Below, piece by piece: positions 26,882 through 35,597 of a DNA stretch of 64,000 bases. Source of the stretch: Bacillota bacterium (GTDB lineage: Bacteria; Bacillota; Clostridia; Oscillospirales; Oscillospiraceae); NCBI GenBank assembly GCA_023386265.1, contig JAEWKA010000008.1:124001-188000 (forward strand). The letters run 5' to 3'. The notes below the pieces were generated by a model. The model worked only from the letters and a program-made list of their open reading frames with translations. It was not told the DNA's origin and ran no database searches. The translations under genes and the position numbers were made by a program. Within the stretch, counting starts at the first letter, position 1. Every line of letters begins with the position of its first letter.

Positions 26882-27792
26882 AAAAACGCCTGATTCCGAT
26901 AGTTTGCGCTCTGGCCATCCTTGCTTGCGCCTGCACCGCAAAGTCCGTCTCCATACCCTCTGCCGGAAGTATTTCCGTTTATCGCGTACTAAGTCCCGAT
27001 TACCGGACGAACAGTGATCTGCTGCAAACTGAGCCTGTCGCTCTCGCAGAAGATGAGGAACCTGTCCTTCAAGCCGCCGCCGCTCTTTCAAAAGCGCCGC
27101 AGGACCCGAAGCTACAGTGTCCCCTCCCCTCTGGTGTCAAGATACTCGACGCCGAGCAGAAGGAAAATGTTGTTACCGTTTACGCAAGTTCGCCTTATCT
27201 TGATTTGAGCGGCTTGGATAAAACAATAATGAACGCTTGCATAACCCTTACAATGTGCTCCATAGAGGGAGTTGACTTTGTTCGCATCTGCGTGGGCAAT
27301 GACGAAATCGAGAAAGACCTCTCGGCGGAAAGTTTTCTTCTTTTTGATAACATTATCAGCTCCAACAAGGCACAGGTCAGAATCTATTTCCCGAAAACTT
27401 CCGAGAAGGCTCTGGGTTCCGAATATCGGACGATAAGCTTTGACGATGAGAATTCCGCTGAGCGCGAAATTCTGGACGCTCTTTTTGAGGGTCCCATAGG
27501 CGACGATCTCAAAAGGGCCTTCCCGCTCGGCATTATTGTTATGTCTGTGTACACACTGGACGGGGTCTGTTCCGTCAGCCTATCGGGCGTCACTGCTGAC
27601 GACGGCTCGATGTCGGTCTACGATGCGAAGCTCGCGGTCTACGCCGTCGTAAACTCCTTGACTTCTCTTTCCGGCATCAAAAGCGTCCAGATTCTTATAG
27701 ACGGAAAAGAAGCCCAATATCTCTGGGGCTACGACATCTCGCGTCCCTTGACAAGAAACAACAGTATAATAGGCTCGACTGTGACAGGGTAA
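26878..27792 (+). CDS. GerMN-domain lipoprotein
   Basis: 304 residues. A lipoprotein signal with LAILACAC (lipid Cys near 17) is followed by two GerMN domains, about 85-160 (VVTVYASSPYLDL) and about 190-285 (SVSLSGVT). GerMN is found in spore germination protein GerM and in actinobacterial LpqB. The coding start overlaps the histidine kinase stop by four bases. The same order, regulator-kinase-GerMN lipoprotein, is known from mtrA-mtrB-lpqB, where LpqB modulates the kinase; I infer a similar extracytoplasmic partner here. Not a spore-coat gene by context. Confidence 0.88.
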   Translation: MKKRLIPIVCALAILACACTAKSVSIPSAGSISVYRVLSPDYRTNSDLLQTEPVALAEDEEPVLQAAAALSKAPQDPKLQCPLPSGVKILDAEQKENVVTVYASSPYLDLSGLDKTIMNACITLTMCSIEGVDFVRICVGNDEIEKDLSAESFLLFDNIISSNKAQVRIYFPKTSEKALGSEYRTISFDDENSAEREILDALFEGPIGDDLKRAFPLGIIVMSVYTLDGVCSVSLSGVTADDGSMSVYDAKLAVYAVVNSLTSLSGIKSVQILIDGKEAQYLWGYDISRPLTRNNSIIGSTVTG

Positions 27793-27851
27793 GGGTCATT
27801 ACTATAAAGAAATATGTGCTTTTCACGCGCAGCGAAAGGAATTATCAAAAC

Positions 27852-29132
27852 ATGAGCAGAATAGGAACAAAATGCGTACAGGCCGGATACTCTCCCAAAA
27901 ACGGCGAGCCTCGCCAGATACCGATCATTCAGAGCACCACCTTCAAATACGACACTAGCGAGGATATGGGAAAGCTCTTTGATCTTGAAGCAAGCGGATA
28001 TTTCTATAGCCGTCTGCAAAACCCCACAAACGACTATGTAGCGGCGAGAATTTGCGCACTCGAGGGCGGCACGGCGGCAATGTTGACAGCGTCCGGACAG
28101 TCCGCAAACTTCTTTGCGCTTTTTAATATTTGCAATTGCGGCGACCACGTCGTATGCTCTTCCGCAATTTACGGCGGCACCTACAATCTTTTCAACGTCA
28201 CAATGAGAAAAATGGGCATTGATTTCACCTTCATCACACCCGACTGCTCAGACGAGGAGTTTGAAAGCGCGTTTCGTCCCAACACGAAGGCGGTCTTCGG
28301 CGAAACCATTGCAAACCCAAGTCTTGCGATACTCGACATTGAGCGCTTCGCAAAAGCGGCTCACGCTCACGGCGTTCCGCTCATCGTTGACAACACCTTC
28401 CCCACCCCGATAAACTGCCGTCCCTTCGAGTGGGGCTGCGACATTGTAACTCACGCCACCACAAAATACATGGACGGCCACGCCTCAGGCGTCGGCGGAG
28501 CAATCGTGGATTCCGGAAAGTTTGACTGGCTCGCATACGCTGATAAGTTCCCCGGGCTTTGCACTCCGGACGAGAGCTATCATGGAATTGTCTATGCCGA
28601 AAAGTTCGGTAAGGGTGGTGCGTTTATAACAAAGGCGACCTCTCAGCTCATGCGCGACTTTGGCGCGACGCCTTCCGCTCAGAACTCCTACCTTGTAGGC
28701 TTAGGTCTTGAATCCCTGCATGTGCGCATGGAGCGTCACTGCAAAAACGCGCAGGCAGTTGCGGAATTCCTCGAAGCACATGAAAAGATTGCATGGGTCA
28801 ACTACTGCGGTCTGCCCTCAAATAAGTATTTTGTGCTCGCGCAAAAATATTTGCCGAACGGATCCTGCGGCGTCATTTCCTTCGGCATAAAGGGCGGCAG
28901 AAAGTCCGCCGAGGAATTCATGAAGAACCTTAAGGTCGCCATAATCGCGACACATGTTGCCGATGCGCATACCTGCGTTCTTCATCCTGCGAACGCAACG
29001 CACCGTCAGCTTTCCGAAACTGAGCTAATAAAAGCAGGCGTACCCAGCGACCTTGTCCGTCTCTCTGTCGGCATCGAGGATGTTCAGGACATCATTGACG
29101 ATCTGAATCAGGCGTTGGAAACTGTCCGCTAA
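27852..29132 (+). CDS. O-acetylhomoserine sulfhydrylase / Cys-Met PLP enzyme
   Basis: 426 residues; the ATG at 27852 follows AAAGGA. Cys/Met-metabolism PLP fold: TTFKYDTSED, YSRLQNPTNDYVAARI, GGTAAMLTASGQSA, and the PLP lysine near 205 in THATTKYMDGHAS. The insertions FDWLAYADKFPGLCTPDESYHG and the C-terminal HPANATHRQLSE favour MetY (O-acetylhomoserine aminocarboxypropyltransferase), which joins sulfide to O-acetylhomoserine. Length agrees. No SAM or T-box riboswitch lies in the 60-base leader. It is loosely linked to the upstream two-component operon and to yqeG downstream. Confidence 0.9.
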   Translation: MSRIGTKCVQAGYSPKNGEPRQIPIIQSTTFKYDTSEDMGKLFDLEASGYFYSRLQNPTNDYVAARICALEGGTAAMLTASGQSANFFALFNICNCGDHVVCSSAIYGGTYNLFNVTMRKMGIDFTFITPDCSDEEFESAFRPNTKAVFGETIANPSLAILDIERFAKAAHAHGVPLIVDNTFPTPINCRPFEWGCDIVTHATTKYMDGHASGVGGAIVDSGKFDWLAYADKFPGLCTPDESYHGIVYAEKFGKGGAFITKATSQLMRDFGATPSAQNSYLVGLGLESLHVRMERHCKNAQAVAEFLEAHEKIAWVNYCGLPSNKYFVLAQKYLPNGSCGVISFGIKGGRKSAEEFMKNLKVAIIATHVADAHTCVLHPANATHRQLSETELIKAGVPSDLVRLSVGIEDVQDIIDDLNQALETVR

Positions 29133-29156
29133 AGGATACAGAAAGGAACCGTCCAC

Positions 29157-29672
29157 ATGCTGACAATGCCAATACCGGATATCATCTTAAAAAGCATCTA
29201 TGAGTTGAAGCCCGAAAAGCTCTCCGAAATGGGCATAAAGCTCCTGCTCATGGATCTTGACAATACGCTCGACAAATACCACGCCAAGTTTCCGACCGTC
29301 CGTCTCCGAAACTGGATTGACGGCATGAAAAGAGCTGGAATCGAGCCCTTTATTTACTCAAACAGCCACGGCGACAGAGCGGAGCGTTTTGCCGGCTTGC
29401 TCTCCATAGAATATGTCAATAAGGCACGTAAGCCCAAAGTAAAACGGCTTTTCGAGCTTTTAAAGGAAAAAAATGTCCGTCCCGAAAACACCGCAATAAT
29501 CGGCGACCAAATCTATACCGATATCCTCTGCGGAAAAAGAGGAGGCCTCTTAACCATCGCGATTACACCCATCGATATGACAAATCCGTTCCATTTCTTC
29601 CGATACGGAGCGGAGCTGCCTTTCAGATATGCGTATAAAAGGCGCGATAAAATGAAAGAAAAGAAGGACTGA
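29157..29672 (+). CDS. yqeG: YqeG family HAD-IIIA phosphatase
   Basis: 171 residues. HAD motif I LLLMDLDNTLDKYH, motif II FIYSNSHGDRA, lysine in NKARKPKVKRLF and motif IV IIGDQIYTDILCG. The YqeG family is widespread in Firmicutes with phosphatidylglycerophosphatase-like activity suggested for relatives; the substrate is not certain. Three bases separate it from the aminopeptidase gene. Confidence 0.9.
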   Translation: MLTMPIPDIILKSIYELKPEKLSEMGIKLLLMDLDNTLDKYHAKFPTVRLRNWIDGMKRAGIEPFIYSNSHGDRAERFAGLLSIEYVNKARKPKVKRLFELLKEKNVRPENTAIIGDQIYTDILCGKRGGLLTIAITPIDMTNPFHFFRYGAELPFRYAYKRRDKMKEKKD

Positions 29673-29675
29673 GTT

Positions 29676-30743
29676 TTGGCAAACATCAAAAAAATCCAGC
29701 AGGCAATGCTTTCAGCAGGTCTCCCCGCTCTTTGGCTCTATGACGAACTGGACAGGCTCTACGCCTCCGAATTCCTTACAAGCGACGGTTCAGTGCTCAT
29801 ACTCCGCGACAAGGCCTATTTTATAACTGACTCTCGCTTCATTGAGGCTGCGGAGGAAAAGGTTAGGGATGCCGAGGTCATTCTCTGCACAAATGAAAAC
29901 AGAGAAGCTGACATTCTGCGAAAGCTCCTTTCCGATAACGGTATAGTAGAGCTCGGTGCGCAGGACGGAAGTCTCTGCTATTCGGAATACCTACGTATGC
30001 AGGAGGCTCTGGGGGTCAGGTTCGTACCTGCCCAAAATATCACGAAGTCTTTGCGCGAAGTTAAGGAACGCTTCGAAGTTGAAAGCATCGTCTCGGCCCA
30101 GCGAATAGCTGAAAAAGCTCTCGATATCGTTCTCGGTAAGCTCGCTCCGGGTATGACTGAAAAGGAAGTCTCGGCGGAGCTTGAGTATCAAATGACGCGA
30201 AACGGAGCTGAGGGTCTTGCCTTTGAAACCATCTGTGTTTCGGGCACTAACACCTCTCGTCCCCACGGCGTACCCACCTTTAACAAACTCAAAACCGGCG
30301 AATTTATAACTATGGACTTCGGCTGCAAGGTGAATGGTTACTGCTCTGACATGACCCGCACCGTTGCTCTCGGAAGCGTAACCGACGAGATGCGTCGTGT
30401 CTATGACACCGTTCTTGAGGCTCAGAACGCAGCAGAAAAAGCCGCCCGTGCGGGCGTAATCGGAAGGGAAATGGATAAAGCCGCCCGTGATGTCATTGAA
30501 AAAGCGGGCTACGGAGAATACTTCGGGCATGGACTCGGGCACAGCGTGGGGCTCTATATACACGAAGGCCCGAATGCAAGTCCCAAAGAAAACCGCCCTC
30601 TTCCGGCAGGTGCGGTCGTAACAAACGAACCCGGCATATATATGCCCGGAAAATTTGGCGTACGCATTGAAGATATGCTTCACATCAGGGAAGATGGAGC
30701 CGAAAATCTTACAAAAGCACCGAAGAATTTGATAATCCTGTAA
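29676..30743 (+). CDS. Xaa-Pro aminopeptidase (M24 family)
   Basis: 355 residues, TTG start four bases after the yqeG stop codon. N-terminal creatinase-like domain; the C-terminal pita-bread fold has the dimetal ligands: two Asp in MDFGCKVNGYCSDMTRT, His in HGLGHSVGLYIHEGP, and two Glu in VVTNEPGIYMPGK and GVRIEDML. It removes N-terminal residues preceding proline. The usual neighbour of efp in Firmicutes, as here. Confidence 0.94.
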   Translation: MANIKKIQQAMLSAGLPALWLYDELDRLYASEFLTSDGSVLILRDKAYFITDSRFIEAAEEKVRDAEVILCTNENREADILRKLLSDNGIVELGAQDGSLCYSEYLRMQEALGVRFVPAQNITKSLREVKERFEVESIVSAQRIAEKALDIVLGKLAPGMTEKEVSAELEYQMTRNGAEGLAFETICVSGTNTSRPHGVPTFNKLKTGEFITMDFGCKVNGYCSDMTRTVALGSVTDEMRRVYDTVLEAQNAAEKAARAGVIGREMDKAARDVIEKAGYGEYFGHGLGHSVGLYIHEGPNASPKENRPLPAGAVVTNEPGIYMPGKFGVRIEDMLHIREDGAENLTKAPKNLIIL

Positions 30744-30771
30744 AAAGCGGCGGCTTTATCATAAAACGTCC

Positions 30772-30800
30772 TTGTCAAACACACAAAACTAGTGTAAAAT
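30772..30800 (+). promoter_or_regulatory. Promoter of efp
   Basis: TTGTCA and TAAAAT with 17-base spacing; the -10 region AGTGTAAAAT closely matches that of the promoter after efp. Confidence 0.65.
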
Positions 30801-30868
30801 AACTTGGCTTAGGTACATTTTATAAAAACTTAAGGATAATTTGATTCAATTATATAGGAGGACCTGTT

Positions 30869-31432
30869 ATGGTATCAGCAGGCGACTTTAGAAACGGCGT
30901 TACCTTTGAAATGGACGGAAAGGTCATGCAGGTTATCGAGTTCCAGCACGTAAAGCCCGGCAAAGGAGCGGCCTTCGTCCGCACAAAAGTAAAAAATGTC
31001 ATCACCGGAGCCGTTGTCGAAACTTCTTTCAACCCTTCAGAGAAGTTCGAGAACGCCTATGTTGACCGCAAGAACATGGAGTACAGCTACGTAGACGGCG
31101 ACCTCTACTATTTCATGGACTCCGAGAGCTATGAGCTCGTGCCTATCGACAAGAGCGTTTTGTCCGACGGTTTCAGATTCGTTAAGGAAAACATGACTTG
31201 CATCGTTTCCTCCTTCAAGGGCAAGGTGTTCTCGGTTGAGCCGCCAAACTTTGTTGAGCTTGAAATTACGGAAACCGACCCCGGCTTTGCAGGCAACACC
31301 GCAACGAACGCGACAAAGCCTGCAACACTTGAAACCGGCGCCGAAATCAAGGTTCCCCTGTTCATTGAGCCGGGTGAACGCATCAAAATTGACACCCGCA
31401 CGGGCGAATATCTTGAGCGTGCTAAAGGCTGA
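30869..31432 (+). CDS. efp: Translation elongation factor P
   Basis: 187 residues. KOW-like N-terminal domain with the modification loop HVKPGKGAAF (Lys32), two OB folds and the signature TNATKPATLETGAEIKVPLFIEPGERIKID. It rescues ribosomes stalled at polyproline. Lys32 makes it a lysine-type EF-P; no poxA/yjeK modification genes are in the window, in keeping with Firmicutes that use other or no modifications. Confidence 0.97.
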   Translation: MVSAGDFRNGVTFEMDGKVMQVIEFQHVKPGKGAAFVRTKVKNVITGAVVETSFNPSEKFENAYVDRKNMEYSYVDGDLYYFMDSESYELVPIDKSVLSDGFRFVKENMTCIVSSFKGKVFSVEPPNFVELEITETDPGFAGNTATNATKPATLETGAEIKVPLFIEPGERIKIDTRTGEYLERAKG

Positions 31433-31461
31433 TTGACAAGCGTATAATTCCAGTGTAAAAC
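31433..31461 (+). promoter_or_regulatory. Promoter of the CD1247-like gene
   Basis: TTGACA, 17-base spacer, TAAAAC directly after the efp stop codon. Confidence 0.6.
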
Positions 31462-31545
31462 AGTTAAAATAAACCATTGGAACGCCGGACATATCGCAGA
31501 ACGAGTGTTCGGTGTTTCGCACGAATACCAAGGAGGGTATAAAAA

Positions 31546-32094
31546 ATGACAACATCCGAAAAAGTCGCATATCTCAAGGGCCTGGCAGATGGTCTGGGTC
31601 TCGATAAGGAAAACAAACAGGACAAACTCCTCGCAGCCATCATTGATGTGCTCGAAACTGTTGCTCTGGATCTCGACGATCTTGAAGAAAACGCTCTTGA
31701 CCTTGCAGACGAGCTTGACGCTATCTCCGACGACCTTTCAGATATCGAAGAAATAGTTTATAATGATTACACCGAAGATGATGACGAGTGCTGCTGCGGC
31801 GGCAATCACGGAGATTACGAAGATGAGTGCTGCTGCGGCGGCGGCGACCACCATTCCCACGAGAACGGTTGTTGCGGCGGTGACCACCATCACGGCGAGG
31901 ATAGTTGCTGCTGCGGACATCACCACGATGAACCTATTTTCTATGAAGTGACCTGCCCCGCCTGCGAAAAGACCATTACGGTCGACGAGGACGTTCTTGC
32001 TCTCGGCAAGATTGAGTGCCCCAACTGCGGCGAAACGCTTGAGTTTGATATGGACAGCATAGAATACGAAGAGGACGCTCCCGAAAAAGAATAA
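31546..32094 (+). CDS. CD1247-type protein with Cys/His-rich insert and zinc ribbon
   Basis: 182 residues behind AAGGAGGG. Residues 1-70 are an acidic helical domain (EKVAYLKGLADGLGLDKENKQ) seen at the N-terminus of a clostridial family (CD1247). Residues about 80-125 are an unusual insert with four CC or CCC clusters separated by GG and runs of His (CCCGGNHG, CCCGGGDHHSH, CCGGDHHHG, CCCGHHHD). The end is a zinc ribbon of the CPAC-x-CPNC type. The insert could bind several soft metal ions (Zn, Ni, Cu). Function is unknown; no metal transporter is adjacent. Its own promoter follows efp. Confidence 0.8.
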   Translation: MTTSEKVAYLKGLADGLGLDKENKQDKLLAAIIDVLETVALDLDDLEENALDLADELDAISDDLSDIEEIVYNDYTEDDDECCCGGNHGDYEDECCCGGGDHHSHENGCCGGDHHHGEDSCCCGHHHDEPIFYEVTCPACEKTITVDEDVLALGKIECPNCGETLEFDMDSIEYEEDAPEKE

Positions 32095-32276
32095 GACGTA
32101 TCGACGTCACTTTCAAGGGTTGTTCTTAAAGAGCAACCCTTGCTTATTAAGCTTTTTAACTGCACAACTGTATTGCATAAACTCATTTAAAAAACCGCTA
32201 TTAACGAAATTATTTACATTCTTTTGCTTTTTTATTTTATTATAATGTTATAATATAAATGCTGGAGGTGATCTTA

Positions 32277-32711
32277 ATGCTATTTTTACGAGCCTGTGAC
32301 GAATCCGATATACCCAGTGCGGCACAGATGCTGTGCAGGGTATATGCCGAAGCCCCATACAATGAAAACTGGCCGCTGGAACGCGCCGAAAAACGTATCA
32401 CATCATACCTTTCCGGGTCCAATTCAAGAGGATATGCCCTAATTATCGACACTCAGATAGTCGGATACCTTTTTGGCAGGATCATCATCGCAGCGAAATG
32501 CAGTAATTTCTACGTTGACGATCTTTTCGTCCATCCTAACTATCAACGGAAGGGCTGCGGCAGCATGGCGCTCGATGCTCTCCATGACGAGCTGAAAAAG
32601 GACTGCCTAAGCAAAATCGAACTGCACGCTCTATCCGAGGATGCGAGCTTCTATGAGAAAAACGGTTTTATCAGATCAAATTACGTTAACATGGAAAAGC
32701 CCCTGAAATAA
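32277..32711 (+). CDS. GNAT family N-acetyltransferase
   Basis: 144 residues; the ATG at 32277 follows GGAGGTGA, whereas the upstream ATG at 32259 overlaps that site. Acetyl-CoA binding motif VDDLFVHPNYQRKGCGSMAL and the C-terminal FYEKNGFI strand are typical. The substrate cannot be told from sequence. Single gene with a strong terminator. Confidence 0.88.
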   Translation: MLFLRACDESDIPSAAQMLCRVYAEAPYNENWPLERAEKRITSYLSGSNSRGYALIIDTQIVGYLFGRIIIAAKCSNFYVDDLFVHPNYQRKGCGSMALDALHDELKKDCLSKIELHALSEDASFYEKNGFIRSNYVNMEKPLK

Positions 32712-32743
32712 AAAAACGCCGGACAAACTGTCCGGCGTTTTTT
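32711..32743. terminator. Bidirectional terminator
   Basis: Arms AAAAAACGCCGGACA/TGTCCGGCGTTTTTT with a 3-base loop between two convergent GNAT genes. Confidence 0.93.
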
Positions 32744-32746
32744 TAC

Positions 32747-33160
32747 TCATAGGCTTTTTGTCATATAATGCCTTTTACCCGTAAGCGGATACTCGACAAG
32801 CGTAAACACTTCTTTATACCCGAGCTTCTGGTAAAAACCTTTCGCTTGGAAACCGAAAGTATTGAGGAATGCATATTTGCAGCCTCTTTCTTTCGCTATA
32901 TCTTCCGCTTTTGTCATGAGCTTCGTTCCGATATCCTGTCCGCGGCCGGCTTCATCTACCCAAAGGTATTCAACCTCCAGCCAATTCCCATGCGTTTCCC
33001 CTGTTAATCCGCCGATCTTCTTTCCGGCTCCATCTTCAAGAAAAACTCCCAGTTCCCTGACATCTTTGTTTTCTATTCGCGCGAGATTATATTCCAAAAG
33101 TCCCTGATAAATATCATCCTTGTCCTTTTCTGAAGGCTTGTCAGTTATTCTAAAATCCAT
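32747..33160 (-). CDS. GNAT family N-acetyltransferase
   Basis: 137 residues; the ATG at 33160 follows AGGGAATC. GNAT core VEYLWVDEAGRGQDIGTKLM and FLNTFGFQAKGFYQKLGY. The LEVEYLWVDE/QAKGFYQ pattern is of the kind seen in small acyltransferases acting on unknown amines. Not a duplicate of the neighbouring GNAT, from which it differs clearly. Confidence 0.88.
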   Translation of the reverse strand: MDFRITDKPSEKDKDDIYQGLLEYNLARIENKDVRELGVFLEDGAGKKIGGLTGETHGNWLEVEYLWVDEAGRGQDIGTKLMTKAEDIAKERGCKYAFLNTFGFQAKGFYQKLGYKEVFTLVEYPLTGKRHYMTKSL

Positions 33161-33193
33161 AAGATTCCCTTCTAAACAATAAAGATTTTTTGA

Positions 33194-33222
33194 ACTATAC
33201 CACAGCAAAATCCAAAAAGCAA
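33194..33222 (-). promoter_or_regulatory. Promoter of the minus-strand GNAT gene
   Basis: On the minus strand, TTGCTT, 17-base spacer, TATAGT, back-to-back with the MBL gene. Confidence 0.55.
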
Positions 33223-33306
33223 TGTTTTCTCTGAAAGTAACTGACAAATCTTCCTCAACTGTGATAAAATTAATACGTGAAAAATTACTGACGCATTGGA
33301 GCTTGC

Positions 33307-34152
33307 ATGAACAGTCTGAAAATTACGGCATTGATTGAAAACAAAGCGCCGGAAGGGCTCAAGTCCGAGCACGGACTCTGCCTTCTGGCCGAATACGGCG
33401 GCAAAACCTTTCTGCTCGATACGGGTGCCTCGAATACCTTTGCCTCAAACGCGCAGAAGCTCGGAGTCGACCTTGCAAAAGTCGATGCAGCCGTTCTCTC
33501 ACACGCGCATTTCGACCATTCAGGCGGATATAACGCATTCTTTGCCGCAAACAGTTCCGCAAAGGTGTATTTGCGCGAGGGCTCAAAGGAACTCTGTTAT
33601 ATGAAGCTCGGACCGTTTAGGGAATACGTCGGCATACCCCGCGGCATACTTGAAAAACACGCAGACAGGCTCATATATGTCTCTGATGACAGAGAAATCT
33701 CCGAAGGCGTCTGGCTTGTCGGTCACAGCACCTCAGGCCTTGAGAACAGAGGCCGTCTTGCGCACCTTTACCGAAAGTCCTCCTCAGGACTCGTACCGGA
33801 CGACTTTGTGCATGAGCAGAGCCTTGTCTTTGACACTGAGAATGGACTCGTGATACTCAACAGCTGCTGTCACGGCGGGGCGGACAACATTGTTGCCGAA
33901 GTGAAAAAAGCTTTCCCCGACCGCGAAGTCGCGGCAATAATCGGCGGCTTTCACCTTATGGGTATCCGCGGAACTAAAACGCTCGGCGTCAAGCCGCAGG
34001 AGGTCGAAACTCTGGGCCGCAAGCTTCTGGAGCTGAGCGTGAAGCACACCTACGTCTGCCACTGCACGGGTGACCCCGCGACAAAAATTCTCACACGAAT
34101 AATGGGTGAAAACGTGTCGTATCTCCGTGCAGGCACAGTTATAGAATTCTGA
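33307..34152 (+). CDS. MBL-fold metallohydrolase
   Basis: 281 residues. Metal motif LSHAHFDHSGGY, then NSCCHGGADNIV, IGGFHLMGI and a late CHCTGDPA. This is the COG1237 type, named after dihydropterin-ribofuranosyl-aminobenzene phosphate synthase of methanogens; bacterial members have no proven substrate. Cys-rich CCHG and CHCTG patterns are normal for this group. It is 11 bases upstream of the DUF2461 gene. Confidence 0.85.
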   Translation: MNSLKITALIENKAPEGLKSEHGLCLLAEYGGKTFLLDTGASNTFASNAQKLGVDLAKVDAAVLSHAHFDHSGGYNAFFAANSSAKVYLREGSKELCYMKLGPFREYVGIPRGILEKHADRLIYVSDDREISEGVWLVGHSTSGLENRGRLAHLYRKSSSGLVPDDFVHEQSLVFDTENGLVILNSCCHGGADNIVAEVKKAFPDREVAAIIGGFHLMGIRGTKTLGVKPQEVETLGRKLLELSVKHTYVCHCTGDPATKILTRIMGENVSYLRAGTVIEF

Positions 34153-34163
34153 GAGGTAATACC

Positions 34164-34844
34164 ATGCCAATATCCGAAAAAACAGTCAACTTTCTTTTTG
34201 AAAACCGTGTCGTAGACAGCAAAACGTGGTTCACCGAGCACCGCGCCGAATACGAAAGCCTTGTTCTCGAGCCTATGCGGGAACTTGTAACTCTGCTTAA
34301 GCCTACCATGCTTTCCATAGACCCTCAGTTAATCTGTGAGCCGAAGGTCGGGCGCTCTATTTCCCGAATTTACCGCGACACACGCTTTTCGAACGACAAG
34401 TCCACCTTCCGAGACGTGATGTGGTGCGTATTCTCCCGTGATAAGAAGCTCTACGACGGTCTGCCGTGTTACTGGTTCGAATTTTCACCAAAAGGCTTCC
34501 GCTACGGCTGTGGTTATTATCAGGCAAGCGGTGAGTCAATGGAAGCGCTGCGCTCTCTCATTTTGAACGACGATAAATCTTTCAAAACGGCGCTGAAGGC
34601 CTTCAAAAAGCAGTCCGTTTTCCAAATGGAGGGCATGAAATATAAGCGCAGCCGCTATCCCGAACAGCCGGAAGAAAAACGCGAATGGCTCGACCGAAAA
34701 AGCTTCGGCTTCATTACCGAAAGCACTGACTTCGACCTGCTGTTTTCCGACGGCCTCGCGGACAAGCTTGCGCAGGACTTCACGCTACTCACGCCGATGT
34801 ACGATTTCATGATGTCCGCCGAAGCACGCGTGCTTAAGCGATAG
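34164..34844 (+). CDS. DUF2461 family protein
   Basis: 226 residues with the family pattern: NRVVDSKTWFTEHRAEYE at the start, SRIYRDTRFSNDKSTFRDVMW, WFEFSPKGFRYGCGYY. DUF2461 has no known activity. Probably cotranscribed with the MBL gene; ends in a terminator. Confidence 0.85.
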   Translation: MPISEKTVNFLFENRVVDSKTWFTEHRAEYESLVLEPMRELVTLLKPTMLSIDPQLICEPKVGRSISRIYRDTRFSNDKSTFRDVMWCVFSRDKKLYDGLPCYWFEFSPKGFRYGCGYYQASGESMEALRSLILNDDKSFKTALKAFKKQSVFQMEGMKYKRSRYPEQPEEKREWLDRKSFGFITESTDFDLLFSDGLADKLAQDFTLLTPMYDFMMSAEARVLKR

Positions 34845-34861
34845 GACAATACCGCATAGAA

Positions 34862-34895
34862 AAACAGCCTGTGGGGGTGAACTCACAGGCTGTTT
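34862..34895. terminator. Bidirectional terminator
   Basis: Arms AAACAGCCTGTG/CACAGGCTGTTT around a 10-base loop, between DUF2461 and the convergent flavodoxin gene. Confidence 0.9.
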
Positions 34896-34918
34896 AATGT
34901 CATATGAACTGAGGCTTC

Positions 34919-35368
34919 TCAAGCCATCAGTCCTTCGCAAAAGCTAACTGCTTTTTCAATATCCTCACCGTTTGGACGCCCCTTCTGCAAACCGCCCACA
35001 AGCTTGAACGGACCAAAAGTATCAAAGCCGCGGCAGCTGAACCTTCCGACGATATGTGCGCCTTTTCCTTCAAGCTTACTCAGCATACCCTTGTCAAGCT
35101 TGTCGGAATTCGCGCCACTCGTGTACATCGTGAAGCAGTCTTTACCATCCAGCCCCGCAACACTATCAGCAAATGTAAGCATCGAATCTCCGAAAGAGGA
35201 CATATAAATTCCGGACGCGAAGCCGACAAGCTCATAGTCTTTCAGATTTGGACTTTCCTTGCAGGGCAGCATGATGACTTCCGCGCCTAAGCGCTTTTGA
35301 ATAGCCTCCACGAGCTTCCTTGTGTTGCCGTGATGTATTGAATAGCAGAATATAAGCGTTTTTTTCAT
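34919..35368 (-). CDS. Flavodoxin-family protein
   Basis: 149 residues, AGGTATTACT ahead of the ATG. The FMN phosphate loop is SIHHGNTRKLVE, with GFASGIYMSSFGDSM and TSGANSDK as later flavin contacts. Might accept electrons from the PFOR of this cell, but the sequence is of the short flavodoxin-like group that also includes quinone-related proteins; physiological role unknown. Monocistronic. Confidence 0.85.
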   Translation of the reverse strand: MKKTLIFCYSIHHGNTRKLVEAIQKRLGAEVIMLPCKESPNLKDYELVGFASGIYMSSFGDSMLTFADSVAGLDGKDCFTMYTSGANSDKLDKGMLSKLEGKGAHIVGRFSCRGFDTFGPFKLVGGLQKGRPNGEDIEKAVSFCEGLMA

Positions 35369-35544
35369 AGTAATACCTCCGTTTTTATCAGCCGGCGATA
35401 CCGTTAGTATGCGCCGCTTTCACCATAAGCCATCAGCACACCGCCGTTATTCTAATCGTACTGCCGACTATAAGCACAGTCAAGCAATATGGTGATTATT
35501 TACACTCTCTTAACACATCGCTCAGTGTTTTACAAGGCTAGACG

Positions 35545-35574
35545 AAGACCGGACTTCCCGCGAAGTCCGGTCTT
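35545..35574 (-). terminator. Hairpin after the dha operon
   Basis: Perfect 12-bp arms AAGACCGGACTT/AAGTCCGGTCTT with a 6-base loop, downstream of the last operon gene; no T run, so perhaps only 3' end protection. Confidence 0.6.
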
Positions 35575-35597
35575 GCCAATTGAGGCGCAGTGGAGGT

